In this document: positions 1 through 9,081 of the stretch, one piece after another
Position numbering within the stretch: the stretch's first letter is position 1
How the letters are laid out: each line of letters begins with the position of its first letter
DNA from: Limnobacter sp. 130
Lineage (GTDB): Bacteria; Pseudomonadota; Gammaproteobacteria; Burkholderiales; Burkholderiaceae_B
DNA: 64,000 nt
NCBI RefSeq assembly: GCF_902506325.1
Contig: NZ_LR732333.1
Span: 124,001-188,000, forward strand
Direction of reading: 5' to 3'
Translations under genes and position numbers: made by a program
The notes under the pieces: generated by a model
The model's database searches: none
What the model was told of the DNA's origin: nothing
The model's input: only the letters and a program-made list of their open reading frames with translations

Positions 1-152
1 ATACAAACAGATTCGTCGGCCAGTTTTACATACTTGGCATCCACGTCGGCGGTGGAATACACCGCCACGGTTTTAATGCCCATTTCCTTGCAGGCGCGCA
101 GAATGCGCAGGGCTATTTCGCCGCGATTGGCGATCAGTATTTTTCCAAACAT
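1..152 (-). CDS. accC: Biotin carboxylase subunit of acetyl-CoA carboxylase, N-terminal fragment
   Basis: Only the first 50 residues are in the window; the gene continues past base 1. It begins [16 protein letters not shown], the typical start of the biotin carboxylase pre-ATP-grasp domain. AccC uses ATP and bicarbonate to carboxylate the biotin on AccB, the first half-reaction of malonyl-CoA synthesis in the cytoplasm. The ATG is at 152 on the minus strand and is preceded by a purine-rich GGAGCTG Shine-Dalgarno-like stretch. It lies 16 bases after accB on the same strand, the usual accB-accC operon order, so the two subunits are probably co-translated from one mRNA. Confidence 0.95.
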   Translation of the reverse strand, partial: MFGKILIANRGEIALRILRACKEMGIKTVAVYSTADVDAKYVKLADESVC

Positions 153-168
153 GGTGGCAGCTCCTGTT

Positions 169-624
169 CTATTCAATCACGAATAGAGCTTGACCAAACT
201 CCACAGGTTGTCCGTTCTCGACCAGAATGGCCTTCACAACACCAGACTTGTCGCACTCAATTTCATTGAGCAGCTTCATGGCTTCAATAATACAAATGGT
301 TTGGCCTTCTTTCACCGTGCTGCCAATTTCAACAAAATTGGACGCGCCCGGGCTGGGCGCACGGTAGAAGGTGCCGACCATGGGCGAGGTCACTTTGTGA
401 CCAGCGTCAACGGGGGCGGCGGCGGGCGTTTCCGCGGCAGGTGCTGCTGCGGGGGGCGCCATGGCTGCTGGCGCCTGCTGCATCATTTGCTGCGGCATGG
501 CCATGGTGTATTGAGGCTGGCTTTTGACGATACGTACCTTGCCTTCGCCTTCAGTCACTTCCAGTTCGGAAATATCTGATTCAGCAACCAGGTCGATCAA
601 TGTTTTTAACTTTCTGAGGTCCAT
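169..624 (-). CDS. accB: Biotin carboxyl carrier protein of acetyl-CoA carboxylase
   Basis: 151 aa, normal length for AccB. An N-terminal helical segment (residues 1-35) is followed by a flexible Ala/Pro/Gln/Met-rich linker (about 40-75) and the C-terminal biotinyl/lipoyl domain (about 77-151). The biotinylation motif EAMK is present and puts the biotinyl lysine at K117. The domain swings biotin between AccC and the carboxyltransferase AccAD. The ATG at 624 has a GGAG about ten bases upstream. The 179-base gap before it (625-803) must hold the accBC promoter; I see an AT-rich TATAAA-like box there but no convincing -35. Confidence 0.97.
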   Translation of the reverse strand: MDLRKLKTLIDLVAESDISELEVTEGEGKVRIVKSQPQYTMAMPQQMMQQAPAAMAPPAAAPAAETPAAAPVDAGHKVTSPMVGTFYRAPSPGASNFVEIGSTVKEGQTICIIEAMKLLNEIECDKSGVVKAILVENGQPVEFGQALFVIE

Positions 625-803
625 TTACTTGCTCCATCTAGGGAGGTTGGTTTTATATGGCAGTACCCAACCAAGCGCGAGGTGAATTGAGCCTAACTTC
701 GCTTAGTGTGCACTGAAAATCAATTATTTTCCACCGTGGCGGGCATTGGTGAACCTTGCTTCATGGTTCGCCCAGATTTGGCGTTGCGTGAGCATACCCG
801 ATT

Positions 804-1301
804 TTAGCGTTGCAGTGCGTTAGTGATAGTACTCATCTGTATCCTGCCGGCTTCTGTGAGTATTTTATTACCATTTTCGTCCAAAATGACGGTAAATGGT
901 AATCCTCCTTGTTGATTGCCAAGTGCTTTCCCCAATTCTGTGCCTGCCATCCCTGCAAGCACGATCGGGTAATTTACTGGGGTTTTTTGGAGAAATTGAT
1001 CGACGTTAGAGGGGGAATCGATTGCAATACCAATCAACTCGATATTCTGCGCCTGCAGTTGTGGGTACAACTCGTCAAGTTCGGGCATTTCTTCCACGCA
1101 GGGTGGGCACCAGGTCGCCCAGAAGTTAAGCACCACAACCTTGCCTTTCAAGGCGCCCAGGTCGAGTGAGCCGCCCTGTGGGGTGTCAAATGTGTAGCCA
1201 GTCAGTGGGTAGTCGGGACCGTTTTGTGGCTTCAGACCAAAATACAGGCCAATGGCCAGGGCGAGAACTGCGGTCACAATCGGGATTAGTTTGTTTTTCA
1301 T
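804..1301 (-). CDS. TlpA-family membrane-anchored thiol-disulfide oxidoreductase
   Basis: 165 aa. Residues about 5-22 form one hydrophobic segment (uncleaved anchor or signal peptide), followed by a thioredoxin-like domain facing the periplasm. The active site is WCPPC with cysteines C65 and C68, and a later GLPFT supplies the cis-proline. Such proteins reduce periplasmic disulfides, often for cytochrome c maturation or metallocentre assembly; no cytochrome genes are nearby, so the substrate is unknown. Its ATG overlaps the stop of the upstream gene (ATGA), so the two are translationally coupled. Confidence 0.9.
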   Translation of the reverse strand: MKNKLIPIVTAVLALAIGLYFGLKPQNGPDYPLTGYTFDTPQGGSLDLGALKGKVVVLNFWATWCPPCVEEMPELDELYPQLQAQNIELIGIAIDSPSNVDQFLQKTPVNYPIVLAGMAGTELGKALGNQQGGLPFTVILDENGNKILTEAGRIQMSTITNALQR

Positions 1302-1900
1302 GGTGCTTCTATCAGGCGGGTCAAGCCCGCAATGTCGGTTTGAAAAGGGGTGTCGTCGGGTGCTTGTCTGTTCAGCAAGCCGCGGCGCTGTATTGGGCTG
1401 GCCACGCCCAGCTGGAACCAGCGCTGTTTCCAGCGAAAAGCCACAGCGGGGAAGGACTTGCCAGCCAGCAAGGCATCTTCACAGGCGTCGAAGTTGATGT
1501 TCTGGTTTAACAACCAATAGTCCACTTCTTTTTCATCGTCGGCAAACGCAATAATGTGCACATCCGAATGGGCGCTGCCTGTGCCGTTCACCGCTGCGCC
1601 ATACACAATGGGCTCGAATTGCTGAATACCTTGCATGAATTGGAGGGCAACTTCGCGCAATTCGTTCAGTTCGCCAGGCTGGCTGTCGGCTTGAAACAGG
1701 GCCTGGTAGGCGCGTAGTTCGTCTTGAATGTCTTGATCTGAGGGAAGGCGTTCGCGGGGAACCCTTTGTTTTCCAAGCAGGGCTTTGATCGCCTGATTGC
1801 GTGCGGTGGGGTAGTCGAGGCCCTCCTCGGCGATCAGTCGGGCTGCAGTCATCGCAATTTCAATGCGAAGTTCGTCTTGCGGGGCGAAGAATTCTTCCAT
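1298..1900 (-). CDS. Uncharacterised protein, possibly nucleotidyltransferase-like
   Basis: 200 aa, no signal peptide or membrane segment. The N-terminal half is helical and acidic (begins MEEFFAPQDELRIEIAMTAA). The C-terminal half contains YGAAVNGTGSAHSDVHI, which loosely resembles the GS-x-GTA-x-SDID pattern of nucleotidyltransferase-fold proteins, but the acidic residues are not convincingly placed. A similar hypothetical often sits beside mpl in Burkholderiales (recollection, not searched). It overlaps the TlpA gene by four bases and is divergent from mpl, with a 62-base shared promoter region. Function not known. Confidence 0.72.
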   Translation of the reverse strand: MEEFFAPQDELRIEIAMTAARLIAEEGLDYPTARNQAIKALLGKQRVPRERLPSDQDIQDELRAYQALFQADSQPGELNELREVALQFMQGIQQFEPIVYGAAVNGTGSAHSDVHIIAFADDEKEVDYWLLNQNINFDACEDALLAGKSFPAVAFRWKQRWFQLGVASPIQRRGLLNRQAPDDTPFQTDIAGLTRLIEAP

Positions 1901-1962
1901 ACCGGCAGTGTATCCAAATTCACAGGCACTACAATATGGGCTTGTTCTGAAAGGAAGAAAGA

Positions 1963-3354
1963 ATGCACATCCACATCCTCGGGATTTGTGGCACCTTCAT
2001 GGGCGGTGTTGCCCAGTTGGCCAAGGCCTTGGGCCACACCGTAACGGGCTGCGATGCCAATGTATATCCACCCATGAGCACTCAGCTTACCCAGGCGGGG
2101 ATCGAGTTGACCGAAGGTTTTGGTGTGGAGCAACTGGCCATCAAGCCCGATTTGTGGGTGGTGGGCAATGTGGTGTCGCGCGGTAATCCGTTGATGGAAG
2201 CCATTTTGAACACAGGCTTGCCCTACACCAGTGGTCCCCAGTGGATTGGCGAGCATATTTTGCGCGGCCGAAAGGTGTTGGCCGTGGCGGGTACACATGG
2301 CAAAACCAGCACCAGTTCCATGTTGGCCTGGGTGTTGCAACAGGCTGGTTTGAACCCGGGTTTTTTGATTGGCGGCGTACCCGGCGGTTTTGGTGTGTCC
2401 GCGACCTTGGGGCAGGGCGACTGCTTTGTGATTGAAGCCGACGAATACGACACCGCGTTTTTCGACAAGCGTTCGAAATTTGTTCACTACCGGCCCGTGG
2501 TGGCCGTGCTGAACAACCTGGAGTTCGATCATGCTGATATCTTCCCCGATCTGGCTGCGATCGAAACTCAATTTCACCATTTGGTGCGCACTGTGCCTTC
2601 TGAGGGGCGGGTGGTGTGCCCGGCCAACACAGAATCGCTCGAGCGCGTGTTGAAACGCGGTTGCTGGACTCCCGTGGAGCGTTTTTCCGCAGAGGGGGCT
2701 GACGCGCCGTGGCAAGCCAGGGTTTTAGGTGCCTCTAAATTTGAGGTGCTAAAAAATGGCGAACTGAAGGGCCTTGTGGAATGGGGCTGGTCAGGTTTGC
2801 ACAATGTGAACAATGCACTGGCGGTGATCGCTGCTGCCCATGCCATGGGTGTGAAGGTCGCTGATGCCTGCAAGGCCTTGAGTGAATTTCCCGGCGTGAA
2901 GCGCCGCATGGAATTGCGCGGTGAAGCAGCGGGCGTGAAGGTGTACGACGATTTTGCACACCACCCCACGGCCATCGCTACCACGCTGGAAGGCGCGAAA
3001 GCTCGAATGGCAGAAATTGCTGCAGCGGAAGGCAAACCTGTGGGCCGCCTGATTGCCTTGTTTGAACCGCGGTCCAACACCATGAAAATGGGAACCCTTG
3101 CACAGGCCTTGCCAGCTTCTTTCGACGAAGCGAAATTTGTGGTGTGCTACACCGCGGGCATTCAGTGGAATGTGCGCGACACCCTGGGCAGTTTGGGCTC
3201 GCGCCTTTTCACCAGCGATGAGTTGAGCGAGGTCATTGATCATGTCGTGGCGCAAGCACAGCCCGGTGATTGGGTGGTTGCCATGAGCAATGGTTCTTTT
3301 GGTGGTATTCACCAAAAGTTGATCGACGCCTTGGCCTTGGGAGTACGGGCTTGA
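1963..3354 (+). CDS. mpl: UDP-N-acetylmuramate:L-alanyl-gamma-D-glutamyl-meso-diaminopimelate ligase
   Basis: 463 aa, the usual length. It begins MHIHILGICGTFMGG, the Rossmann start typical of Mpl rather than MurC, and has the Mur-ligase ATP-binding loop GTHGKTS at residues 110-116, a central ATPase domain, and a C-terminal domain with DDFAHHP. The enzyme attaches tripeptide recovered from murein turnover to UDP-MurNAc, so it serves cell-wall recycling in the cytoplasm. It opens a plus-strand run of seven closely spaced genes; its TGA overlaps the TTG start of the next. Confidence 0.95.
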   Translation: MHIHILGICGTFMGGVAQLAKALGHTVTGCDANVYPPMSTQLTQAGIELTEGFGVEQLAIKPDLWVVGNVVSRGNPLMEAILNTGLPYTSGPQWIGEHILRGRKVLAVAGTHGKTSTSSMLAWVLQQAGLNPGFLIGGVPGGFGVSATLGQGDCFVIEADEYDTAFFDKRSKFVHYRPVVAVLNNLEFDHADIFPDLAAIETQFHHLVRTVPSEGRVVCPANTESLERVLKRGCWTPVERFSAEGADAPWQARVLGASKFEVLKNGELKGLVEWGWSGLHNVNNALAVIAAAHAMGVKVADACKALSEFPGVKRRMELRGEAAGVKVYDDFAHHPTAIATTLEGAKARMAEIAAAEGKPVGRLIALFEPRSNTMKMGTLAQALPASFDEAKFVVCYTAGIQWNVRDTLGSLGSRLFTSDELSEVIDHVVAQAQPGDWVVAMSNGSFGGIHQKLIDALALGVRA

Positions 3355-3995
3355 CGCCTTTCGTTTTCAGCAGCCCCGGTGACTTTGCGCGCACGGGTGG
3401 GGTGGCCGATCTGGTGGTGTATCTGCACGGGTTTCGCTCGTCGTCCAAGTCAGTGAAGGCACAAAAAATGATCGATGCCTTCGACCAAGCGGGTTTGAGT
3501 AGTCATTTGTGGGTGCCAGATCTGCCCGCGTCGCCTGCGCAGGCGTTGGCCTTGATTGAGCAGCACCTGGATGCCCGCCTGCAAAGCCAGCCCCATATGT
3601 CGCTGACCTTCATTGGTAGCTCACTGGGGGGCTATTACGCCACGGTGCTGGCCGAATTGCACACCCAGGCCTCTGTTGTTTTGCTGAACCCGGCCATCAA
3701 ACCCTATGACGATTTGCAAGATCAAATTGGTAAAAAGAAAGTTTATTTTTCAGACGAAGAAATTGAGTTTGTACCCGCTTACCTGGGCGATTTAAAAGCC
3801 ATGGAGCAAACCAGGCTGACCGATCCGCAGCGTTACTTTTTGGTCGCAGCCCGCGACGACGAGGTGCTGAACTGTGACACCATGCTGGCGCGTTACCGTG
3901 GAGCGCACCAATTGCACTTGTTGGGTTCTGACCATGCCTTGAGCGATTTCGATGAAATTTTGCCCTTTGTGAAATTGGCCGTGGGTTTGCCATGA
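3351..3995 (+). CDS. YqiA/UPF0227-type alpha/beta hydrolase
   Basis: About 214 aa from a TTG at 3351 that overlaps the mpl stop (TTGA), with GGGAG seven bases upstream. An earlier ATG at 3270 would add 27 residues translated from inside mpl and is unlikely. The protein has VYLHGFRSSSKS (HG oxyanion strand) and the nucleophile elbow G-S-S-L-G with the likely catalytic Ser at residue 91; a C-terminal GSDHALSDF supplies a plausible His. This pattern fits the YqiA esterase family, small cytoplasmic hydrolases of unknown physiological substrate. It overlaps ubiC by four bases. Confidence 0.85.
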   Translation: MTPFVFSSPGDFARTGGVADLVVYLHGFRSSSKSVKAQKMIDAFDQAGLSSHLWVPDLPASPAQALALIEQHLDARLQSQPHMSLTFIGSSLGGYYATVLAELHTQASVVLLNPAIKPYDDLQDQIGKKKVYFSDEEIEFVPAYLGDLKAMEQTRLTDPQRYFLVAARDDEVLNCDTMLARYRGAHQLHLLGSDHALSDFDEILPFVKLAVGLP

Positions 3996-4555
3996 GCGGT
4001 GTTGGTGCTTGGACAAGGCATTGCCCGCCAAGTTGGCCGGTGTGGGCCCGAAACTGGGCGAGCACCCCAGGTTCGCTCACCCAGCGTTTGGTGCGCCTGA
4101 ACAAGGGGTTTAAAGTAGAGCCTGTTGTGCAGGGCAAGGTGTTGATTAAACACGGGCCGGGCTCAAGGGGACGCAGTGTAACGGGCCAAATGATGCGGCA
4201 ACGGCTGGTTCGCCTGCATGTGGACAATGCGCCTGTGGTGTTGGCGCAAACATTGGTTGAAACCGATGGCCCTGTGAACGACTGGCATTTTTGGCGGGGT
4301 TTGGGCACCCGTTCATTGGGCACGGTGCTGTTTTCCGACCCACAGGTTAAACGTGGTGAACTTTTTTTTGCGCGGTTGCCTTTGCGGCAGCCGTGGGTGC
4401 AGCGGCTGCTGACCCCAGCCATGAAAGTCGAAATGAACCGGCATGGTTCCGGCCGTGTGTGGTATGCCCGTTGTGCGCGCTTTTCGCGCAAACCGAATCG
4501 AACACCGTTGTGGGTCATGGAGGTTTTCCTGCCCCAACTTGAATACTATCTTTAG
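3992..4555 (+). CDS. ubiC: Chorismate--pyruvate lyase
   Basis: 187 aa. The order of motifs matches UbiC: W-x5-TPGSLTQRL near residue 27, an RQRLVRL block, RGLGTRSLGTVLF in the middle, WYARCARF and the terminal VMEVFLP with the family's conserved glutamate. UbiC removes pyruvate from chorismate to give 4-hydroxybenzoate, the ring precursor of ubiquinone. It starts at an ATG overlapping the previous stop codon and is followed within 8 bases by the RNB gene. The ubiA partner is not in the window. Confidence 0.85.
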   Translation: MSGVGAWTRHCPPSWPVWARNWASTPGSLTQRLVRLNKGFKVEPVVQGKVLIKHGPGSRGRSVTGQMMRQRLVRLHVDNAPVVLAQTLVETDGPVNDWHFWRGLGTRSLGTVLFSDPQVKRGELFFARLPLRQPWVQRLLTPAMKVEMNRHGSGRVWYARCARFSRKPNRTPLWVMEVFLPQLEYYL

Positions 4556-4563
4556 GACTGTTG

Positions 4564-6579
4564 ATGAATTTGTATTACGAAGAGGCCGGAGCCTTTAAAG
4601 TGGGCCGAGTGCTTCAAGAGCAGGGCAATGCCTATCAGGTGGAAACCTTGCATGGCAAACGCACCAAGGTGAAATCCAACAGTGTGATGCTGAAATTTGA
4701 TGCGCTGGAATGTGCAGAATTCCACGCGCAGGTAGAGGCTTTGGCCAAAGAGGTGGACACCGAGTTTTTGTGGGAATGTTCGCCTGAAGGTGAGTTTGAT
4801 TTCATGGCAATGGCCCTGGAGTATTTCGGTGAAAAACCGACCGTGGTGCAACAAGCGGCCACTTTGGCGGCCTTGCACGCGGCACCTATTCACTTTCACC
4901 GCAAAGGCAAGGGCATGTACCGTGCCGCTCCGCCCGAAATTTTGCAGGCCGCATTGGCAGGCCTCGAGAAAAAACGCCTGGCCGCCGAGCAACAGCAGGC
5001 GTGGGCAGATGCCTTGGTGCGTCGCGAACTGCCCGATGGCTTTGCCAAACAAGCTGCAACCTTGCTGGTTCGTCCTGATAAAAACAGCGCTGAATACAAA
5101 GCGTTGATGTTGGCGTGTACCGAGGCGGGTCGATCGCCCGATGTGTTGCTGATTGAGTGCGGCGCATTCAAATCAGTGCACGACATGATGCGAGCCCGCT
5201 TTGCCGCCATTTACTTTCCCAAAGGGCCAGAAATTGATTTGCCACCGCCGGAAATGCCCGCCGATTTGGCAGATCTGCCTGTCGCCAATGTGCGTGCTTT
5301 TTCCGTGGATGACATTTCAACCACGGAAATTGACGATGCCTTTAGCGTGGTTTGGCTGGATGAAAAACGTGCGCGCATTGGCGTGCACATTGCCGCACCT
5401 GCGCTGCTGATTTCTCGCGGAAGCCCTTACGACCGCGTGGCCCGTGAGCGCCTTTCGACCGTGTATGCCCCGGGCGATAAAATCACCATGCTGCCTGATC
5501 AGGTTGTGGAATTGGCCACGCTGGCCGAAGGTCGCACTGTACCGTCGGTCAGTATTTACGTTGAAGTGAGCACTGAAACTGGCGAGCTGATCAGTGAGCC
5601 CTACAGCGCCATCGAACAAGTGCCCATGGCTGCAAACCTGCGCCACAATCACCTGGACGCAGCCTTGTCCAAAGAAGTTCTGGAAGACCCTGAGTTGAAT
5701 GAACTTGACGCGGTGGGAGAGTTTTTTCCAGCGTTGAAAATGTTGTGGAAAAGTTCGTGTGTGTTGCGAATGGAACGTGAAATTGTTCGCGGCCAGCCTG
5801 AGAAACACACGCGCATTGATTTCAATTTTTATGTGAGTGACGACGGCACGGTTGAAATTCAGCCTCGCCGCCGGGATGCGCCACTTGATTTGTTGGTCGC
5901 GGAGTGGATGATCTATGTAAACCGTGAGTGGGGCGGCATGCTTGATGAATGCAAGGTCACCGGCATTTACAGGGTGCAACCACCCATGGGCCGTGTACGC
6001 ATGTCTACCCATGCAGCGCCGCATGTGGGTTTGGGTGTGCCCCAGTACGCATGGAGTACTTCGCCCTTGCGCAGGTATGTGGATTTGGTGAACCAGCAGC
6101 AATTGATTTCACTGCTGCGCCAAGACCCGCCCGTTTACACCGCAACCGACGCTGAATTGCTTTCTGCGGTGAACAGCTTTGATGTCACCTACAAAGCCTA
6201 TGCCGAATTTCAGCAAAACATGGAACGCTACTGGTGCTTGCGCTGGATTCAGCAAAAAGGGCGAAAGCAGTTTGATGGTGTGGTGGTAAAAGACGAACTG
6301 GTCCGTCTGGACGACATTCCCCTGTTTGTTCGTTTGGTGGGTGTCACTTCGCCGGGTCGTGGTGTGCAGGTGGAGGTTGAACTGGATCAGGTGGACGAAC
6401 TGACCCTGACAGTTTCATGCAAGCTTTTGGCATTGAAGAAAGGCACGCCCACTCGTTTGCTGGACGATGAGGAAGAAGAGGAGGGTGTAGAAACACCCGA
6501 AATGCCAGAAGCGCCAGTCGATGTCATCGAAGCCGGGGAATCCGAGGGTGCCAGTGCAGCGGGAGGCCCCCAGGCGTGA
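4564..6579 (+). CDS. RNB-domain (RNase II/VacB-like) exoribonuclease
   Basis: About 671 aa. The ATG at 4564 is preceded by AGGA at good spacing; the TTG three bases earlier is less likely. After a divergent N-terminal part (about 1-230), the RNB catalytic domain (about 235-560) contains the TTEIDDAFSVVW aspartate motif and ends with the STSPLRRYVDLVNQQQL block typical of the family. A C-terminal acidic tail (DDEEEEEGVETPE) follows. The enzyme should degrade RNA processively 3' to 5' in the cytoplasm. It is shorter than RNase R and lacks an obvious C-terminal S1 plus basic tail, so RNase II-like is a safer label. It overlaps the next gene by GTGA. Confidence 0.88.
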   Translation: MNLYYEEAGAFKVGRVLQEQGNAYQVETLHGKRTKVKSNSVMLKFDALECAEFHAQVEALAKEVDTEFLWECSPEGEFDFMAMALEYFGEKPTVVQQAATLAALHAAPIHFHRKGKGMYRAAPPEILQAALAGLEKKRLAAEQQQAWADALVRRELPDGFAKQAATLLVRPDKNSAEYKALMLACTEAGRSPDVLLIECGAFKSVHDMMRARFAAIYFPKGPEIDLPPPEMPADLADLPVANVRAFSVDDISTTEIDDAFSVVWLDEKRARIGVHIAAPALLISRGSPYDRVARERLSTVYAPGDKITMLPDQVVELATLAEGRTVPSVSIYVEVSTETGELISEPYSAIEQVPMAANLRHNHLDAALSKEVLEDPELNELDAVGEFFPALKMLWKSSCVLRMEREIVRGQPEKHTRIDFNFYVSDDGTVEIQPRRRDAPLDLLVAEWMIYVNREWGGMLDECKVTGIYRVQPPMGRVRMSTHAAPHVGLGVPQYAWSTSPLRRYVDLVNQQQLISLLRQDPPVYTATDAELLSAVNSFDVTYKAYAEFQQNMERYWCLRWIQQKGRKQFDGVVVKDELVRLDDIPLFVRLVGVTSPGRGVQVEVELDQVDELTLTVSCKLLALKKGTPTRLLDDEEEEEGVETPEMPEAPVDVIEAGESEGASAAGGPQA

Positions 6580-7409
6580 ATACCCTGCGTGCACCTCTCG
6601 GCGACATTAACTTGAAGAAGGCACTGGTGTTGTCGGTGCTCCTTCATGCTTTGTTGTTGCTGGTGCATTTTTCAAAACCGCAGGCAGACACCGCATTCAG
6701 TCGTCCGCTGGAAGTGATTCTGGTGAATGCGCAATCGCAGAAAACGCCCAACGACGCAAAGGTGCTGGCGCAGGTGGCGCTTGATGGTGGTGGGCAGGCT
6801 GACAAGGGCAGGGCGACCACTTTGCCCGGTCAAGCCGAAGACAAAGTCAACCAGCGCGAGTTGATTGCCAGCCAGGATCGCTTGAAAGAGCTGGAGGCTT
6901 TGCAGCGCAATTTGGCGGGTGCAGAATTGCGCACCACACCGCAAAACGAAGTGCTGGACACACGCCCAGGCAACGACCCAAAAAGCCAACGTGCGCTGGA
7001 AATCAAAAGGTTGCAGGCGCAAATTGCCGACAACATCAAAAGCTACAACGAGCGGCCCAGAAAACATTTTTTCTCGCCGCGCACCTCGCCCTATGCCTTT
7101 GCCATTTACGAAGAAGCGTGGCGTGCCAAGGTGGAGCAAGTGGGCAATCAAAATTATCCCGATGAGCTCAAAGGGCGCATTTACGGCAAGCTGAGGCTAA
7201 CCGCCTATGTGCGTGCGGATGGTACGCTTGAAGATGTGGAAGTGGATCGTTCTTCGGGGTCTGCTGTGCTTGATCGTGCCGCCTTGCGAATTCTGAGAAT
7301 GTCCACGCCATTTCCACCTTTCCCTTCGGAAATGAGAAAGAAAGCAGATATTTTGGCGATTACCCGCACCTGGGTGTTCAGCCGTGACACCATCAGCACT
7401 GAGTATTAA
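6576..7409 (+). CDS. TonB C-terminal domain protein (energy transducer-like)
   Basis: 277 aa from a GTG overlapping the previous stop. A single hydrophobic segment (about residues 16-32) anchors it in the inner membrane. A long charged/helical spacer (about 40-190) leads to a TonB-type C-terminal domain (about 195-277) with YGKLRLTAYVRADGTLEDV and SGSAVLDRAALRIL. TonB proteins couple proton-motive force to outer-membrane receptors, but no exbB/exbD or receptor gene is near. The spacer is charged rather than Pro-rich, so it may instead be a periplasmic envelope protein of the broader TonB-family fold. Confidence 0.82.
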   Translation: MNTLRAPLGDINLKKALVLSVLLHALLLLVHFSKPQADTAFSRPLEVILVNAQSQKTPNDAKVLAQVALDGGGQADKGRATTLPGQAEDKVNQRELIASQDRLKELEALQRNLAGAELRTTPQNEVLDTRPGNDPKSQRALEIKRLQAQIADNIKSYNERPRKHFFSPRTSPYAFAIYEEAWRAKVEQVGNQNYPDELKGRIYGKLRLTAYVRADGTLEDVEVDRSSGSAVLDRAALRILRMSTPFPPFPSEMRKKADILAITRTWVFSRDTISTEY

Positions 7410-7423
7410 GCCATGGAGATTCC

Positions 7424-8323
7424 TTGTTGAATGCGTTGAGTCGTCAAGCAGACCGCTACGTGGTGATCGGAAATCCGATTGCACACAGCATGTCGCCTTT
7501 CATTCATGCCGATTTTGCCGCACAGCTTGGTTTGCCCTTGCAATATGAGCGCGTGCTTGCACCGCTGAATGGATTCAGACAAACCGTGGCTGCACTTCAA
7601 GCAGCCGGTGTGAAGGGCGCAAATGTCACCGTGCCTTTCAAGCTTGATGCTTTTTCAATCGCCAGCGAGTTGCCCAATACACTGAGCACGGCGGCGATGT
7701 TTGCACAGGCTGCCAACACGCTGAAATTTAATGCTGACGGTACTGTGCTGGCTGACAACACCGATGGTGGCGGCTTGTGCCGGGACTTGGTACGACAACT
7801 CAAAACACTCGGATTGCGTCTGGATCAGTGTCAGGTGTTGATGGTTGGTGCTGGCGGTGCAGCCAGCGGTTGCGTGGCTGCCTTTCAAGCGGCTGGCATT
7901 CAACACCTGACTGTGCTTAACCGCACAGTGTCCAAAGCGCGTGAGTTGGCAGAACGTGCCGAAGCAATTGATTTGCCTGCAGCAGGCGGGGCGCTGGACA
8001 CGCCGCCCTCGCATTTTGAAATACCGGGCGCTCCGGTGCTTATCGTGAATGCCTCGTCAAGTAGCCTGAAAGGCGATATGCCCGTTCTTCATGCGGATTG
8101 GTATGCGCGGGCGGTGTTGGTGTACGACATGATGTACGCTGCAAAACCCACACCGTTTATCCGCTCCCTGCACCACCAGGATTTGGCCTGTAGCGACGGT
8201 TTGGGCATGCTGGTTTTTCAGGCACAGTTGGCCTTTGAGGTGTGGACCGGGCAGTCGCCCGATGCACTGGAAACTTTGACCAAAGTTCGGCAAGCCTTGC
8301 TTGCCAAAGCAAAACAACAATGA
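7424..8323 (+). CDS. aroE: Shikimate dehydrogenase (NADP+)
   Basis: 299 aa. Conserved parts: VIGNPIAHSMSPFIH (shikimate-binding serines), VTVPFK with the catalytic lysine, DNTDGGG with the catalytic aspartate, and the NADP-binding GAGGAASG loop, then a C-terminal FQAQLAFEVWTG. It reduces 3-dehydroshikimate to shikimate. There is no ATG: two tandem TTG codons at 7424 and 7427 follow a GGAG at 7415-7418, so a TTG start is the simplest reading. It overlaps mtgA by ATGA. It and aroG both belong to the shikimate pathway but are 11 kb apart and separately controlled. Confidence 0.95.
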   Translation: MLNALSRQADRYVVIGNPIAHSMSPFIHADFAAQLGLPLQYERVLAPLNGFRQTVAALQAAGVKGANVTVPFKLDAFSIASELPNTLSTAAMFAQAANTLKFNADGTVLADNTDGGGLCRDLVRQLKTLGLRLDQCQVLMVGAGGAASGCVAAFQAAGIQHLTVLNRTVSKARELAERAEAIDLPAAGGALDTPPSHFEIPGAPVLIVNASSSSLKGDMPVLHADWYARAVLVYDMMYAAKPTPFIRSLHHQDLACSDGLGMLVFQAQLAFEVWTGQSPDALETLTKVRQALLAKAKQQ

Positions 8324-9069
8324 CCATGGCTCGCAGAAAATCTTCCAAAGGCGGTAGCAAGCGCAAGTTCAGCCTGAATCCTTTGGTGTGGATGTGGCGG
8401 ATATTTTTCTGGGGCTTTTGTGCGCTGGTATTGCTTCAACTTTGGTACCTTGCACAAATTGCCGTGTGGACGCATGTGAACCCCAGCAGCACCAGTTTCA
8501 TGCAAACCCGTTTGGCTGAAATACGCAAGACCGAACCCGGTTTTCAGTTGAAGCACGAGTGGGTACCCTACGACAAAATTTCCCTGAACCTGAAACGTGC
8601 AGTGATTGCAGCCGAGGACAGTGGCTTCATGACACACAAGGGCGTTGAAATGGAAGCCATTCAATTGGCAATCAAGCGCAACGAGCGGCGGGGCAGGGTA
8701 ACGCATGGCGGCTCAACCATTACCCAGCAGTTGGCGAAAAACCTGTTTTTAACCAGCAAGCGCAGCTACATTCGCAAGGGGCAGGAGTTGGTCATTGCAT
8801 TGATGATTGAGGCTTTGTGGGACAAACGCCGAATCCTCGAGGTGTATTTGAACGTGGTGGAATGGGGCAACGGTGTTTACGGTGCAGAAGCCGGTGCGAA
8901 ACACCATTATGGTGTCAGTGCCGCTCAATTAAGCAGTTATCAAGCAGCCCGCATGGCGGGCATGTTGCCAGCGCCACGCTATTTTGACAAACGCAGAAAC
9001 TCACCGTTTCTGGCACGCAAAACCGGTACGCTGCAAAAGCGCATGTACCAGGTTACTGTGCCCAAGTAA
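8320..9069 (+). CDS. mtgA: Monofunctional biosynthetic peptidoglycan transglycosylase
   Basis: About 249 aa from the ATG that overlaps the aroE stop; a second ATG two codons later is also possible. A basic N-terminus precedes one transmembrane helix (about residues 25-47), then a GT51 domain with the catalytic EDSGFMTHKG motif, GGSTITQQ, KNLFL and RRILEVYLN. It polymerises lipid II into glycan strands in the periplasm and has no transpeptidase domain. It is the last gene of the mpl run and converges with glnE, with only 12 bases between them and no clear terminator. Confidence 0.95.
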   Translation: MTMARRKSSKGGSKRKFSLNPLVWMWRIFFWGFCALVLLQLWYLAQIAVWTHVNPSSTSFMQTRLAEIRKTEPGFQLKHEWVPYDKISLNLKRAVIAAEDSGFMTHKGVEMEAIQLAIKRNERRGRVTHGGSTITQQLAKNLFLTSKRSYIRKGQELVIALMIEALWDKRRILEVYLNVVEWGNGVYGAEAGAKHHYGVSAAQLSSYQAARMAGMLPAPRYFDKRRNSPFLARKTGTLQKRMYQVTVPK

Positions 9070-9081
9070 AAGCCTGGCGTT

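Noticed and set aside
721-803. Possible terminator downstream of the TlpA gene (GAACC/GGTTC repeat near 751-769)
   Set aside because: The stem is only five base pairs with an asymmetric extension and no T-run on the relevant strand.
1849-2715. 288-codon open frame on the minus strand
   Set aside because: Antisense to mpl, which has complete Mur-ligase motifs; no domain in the product.
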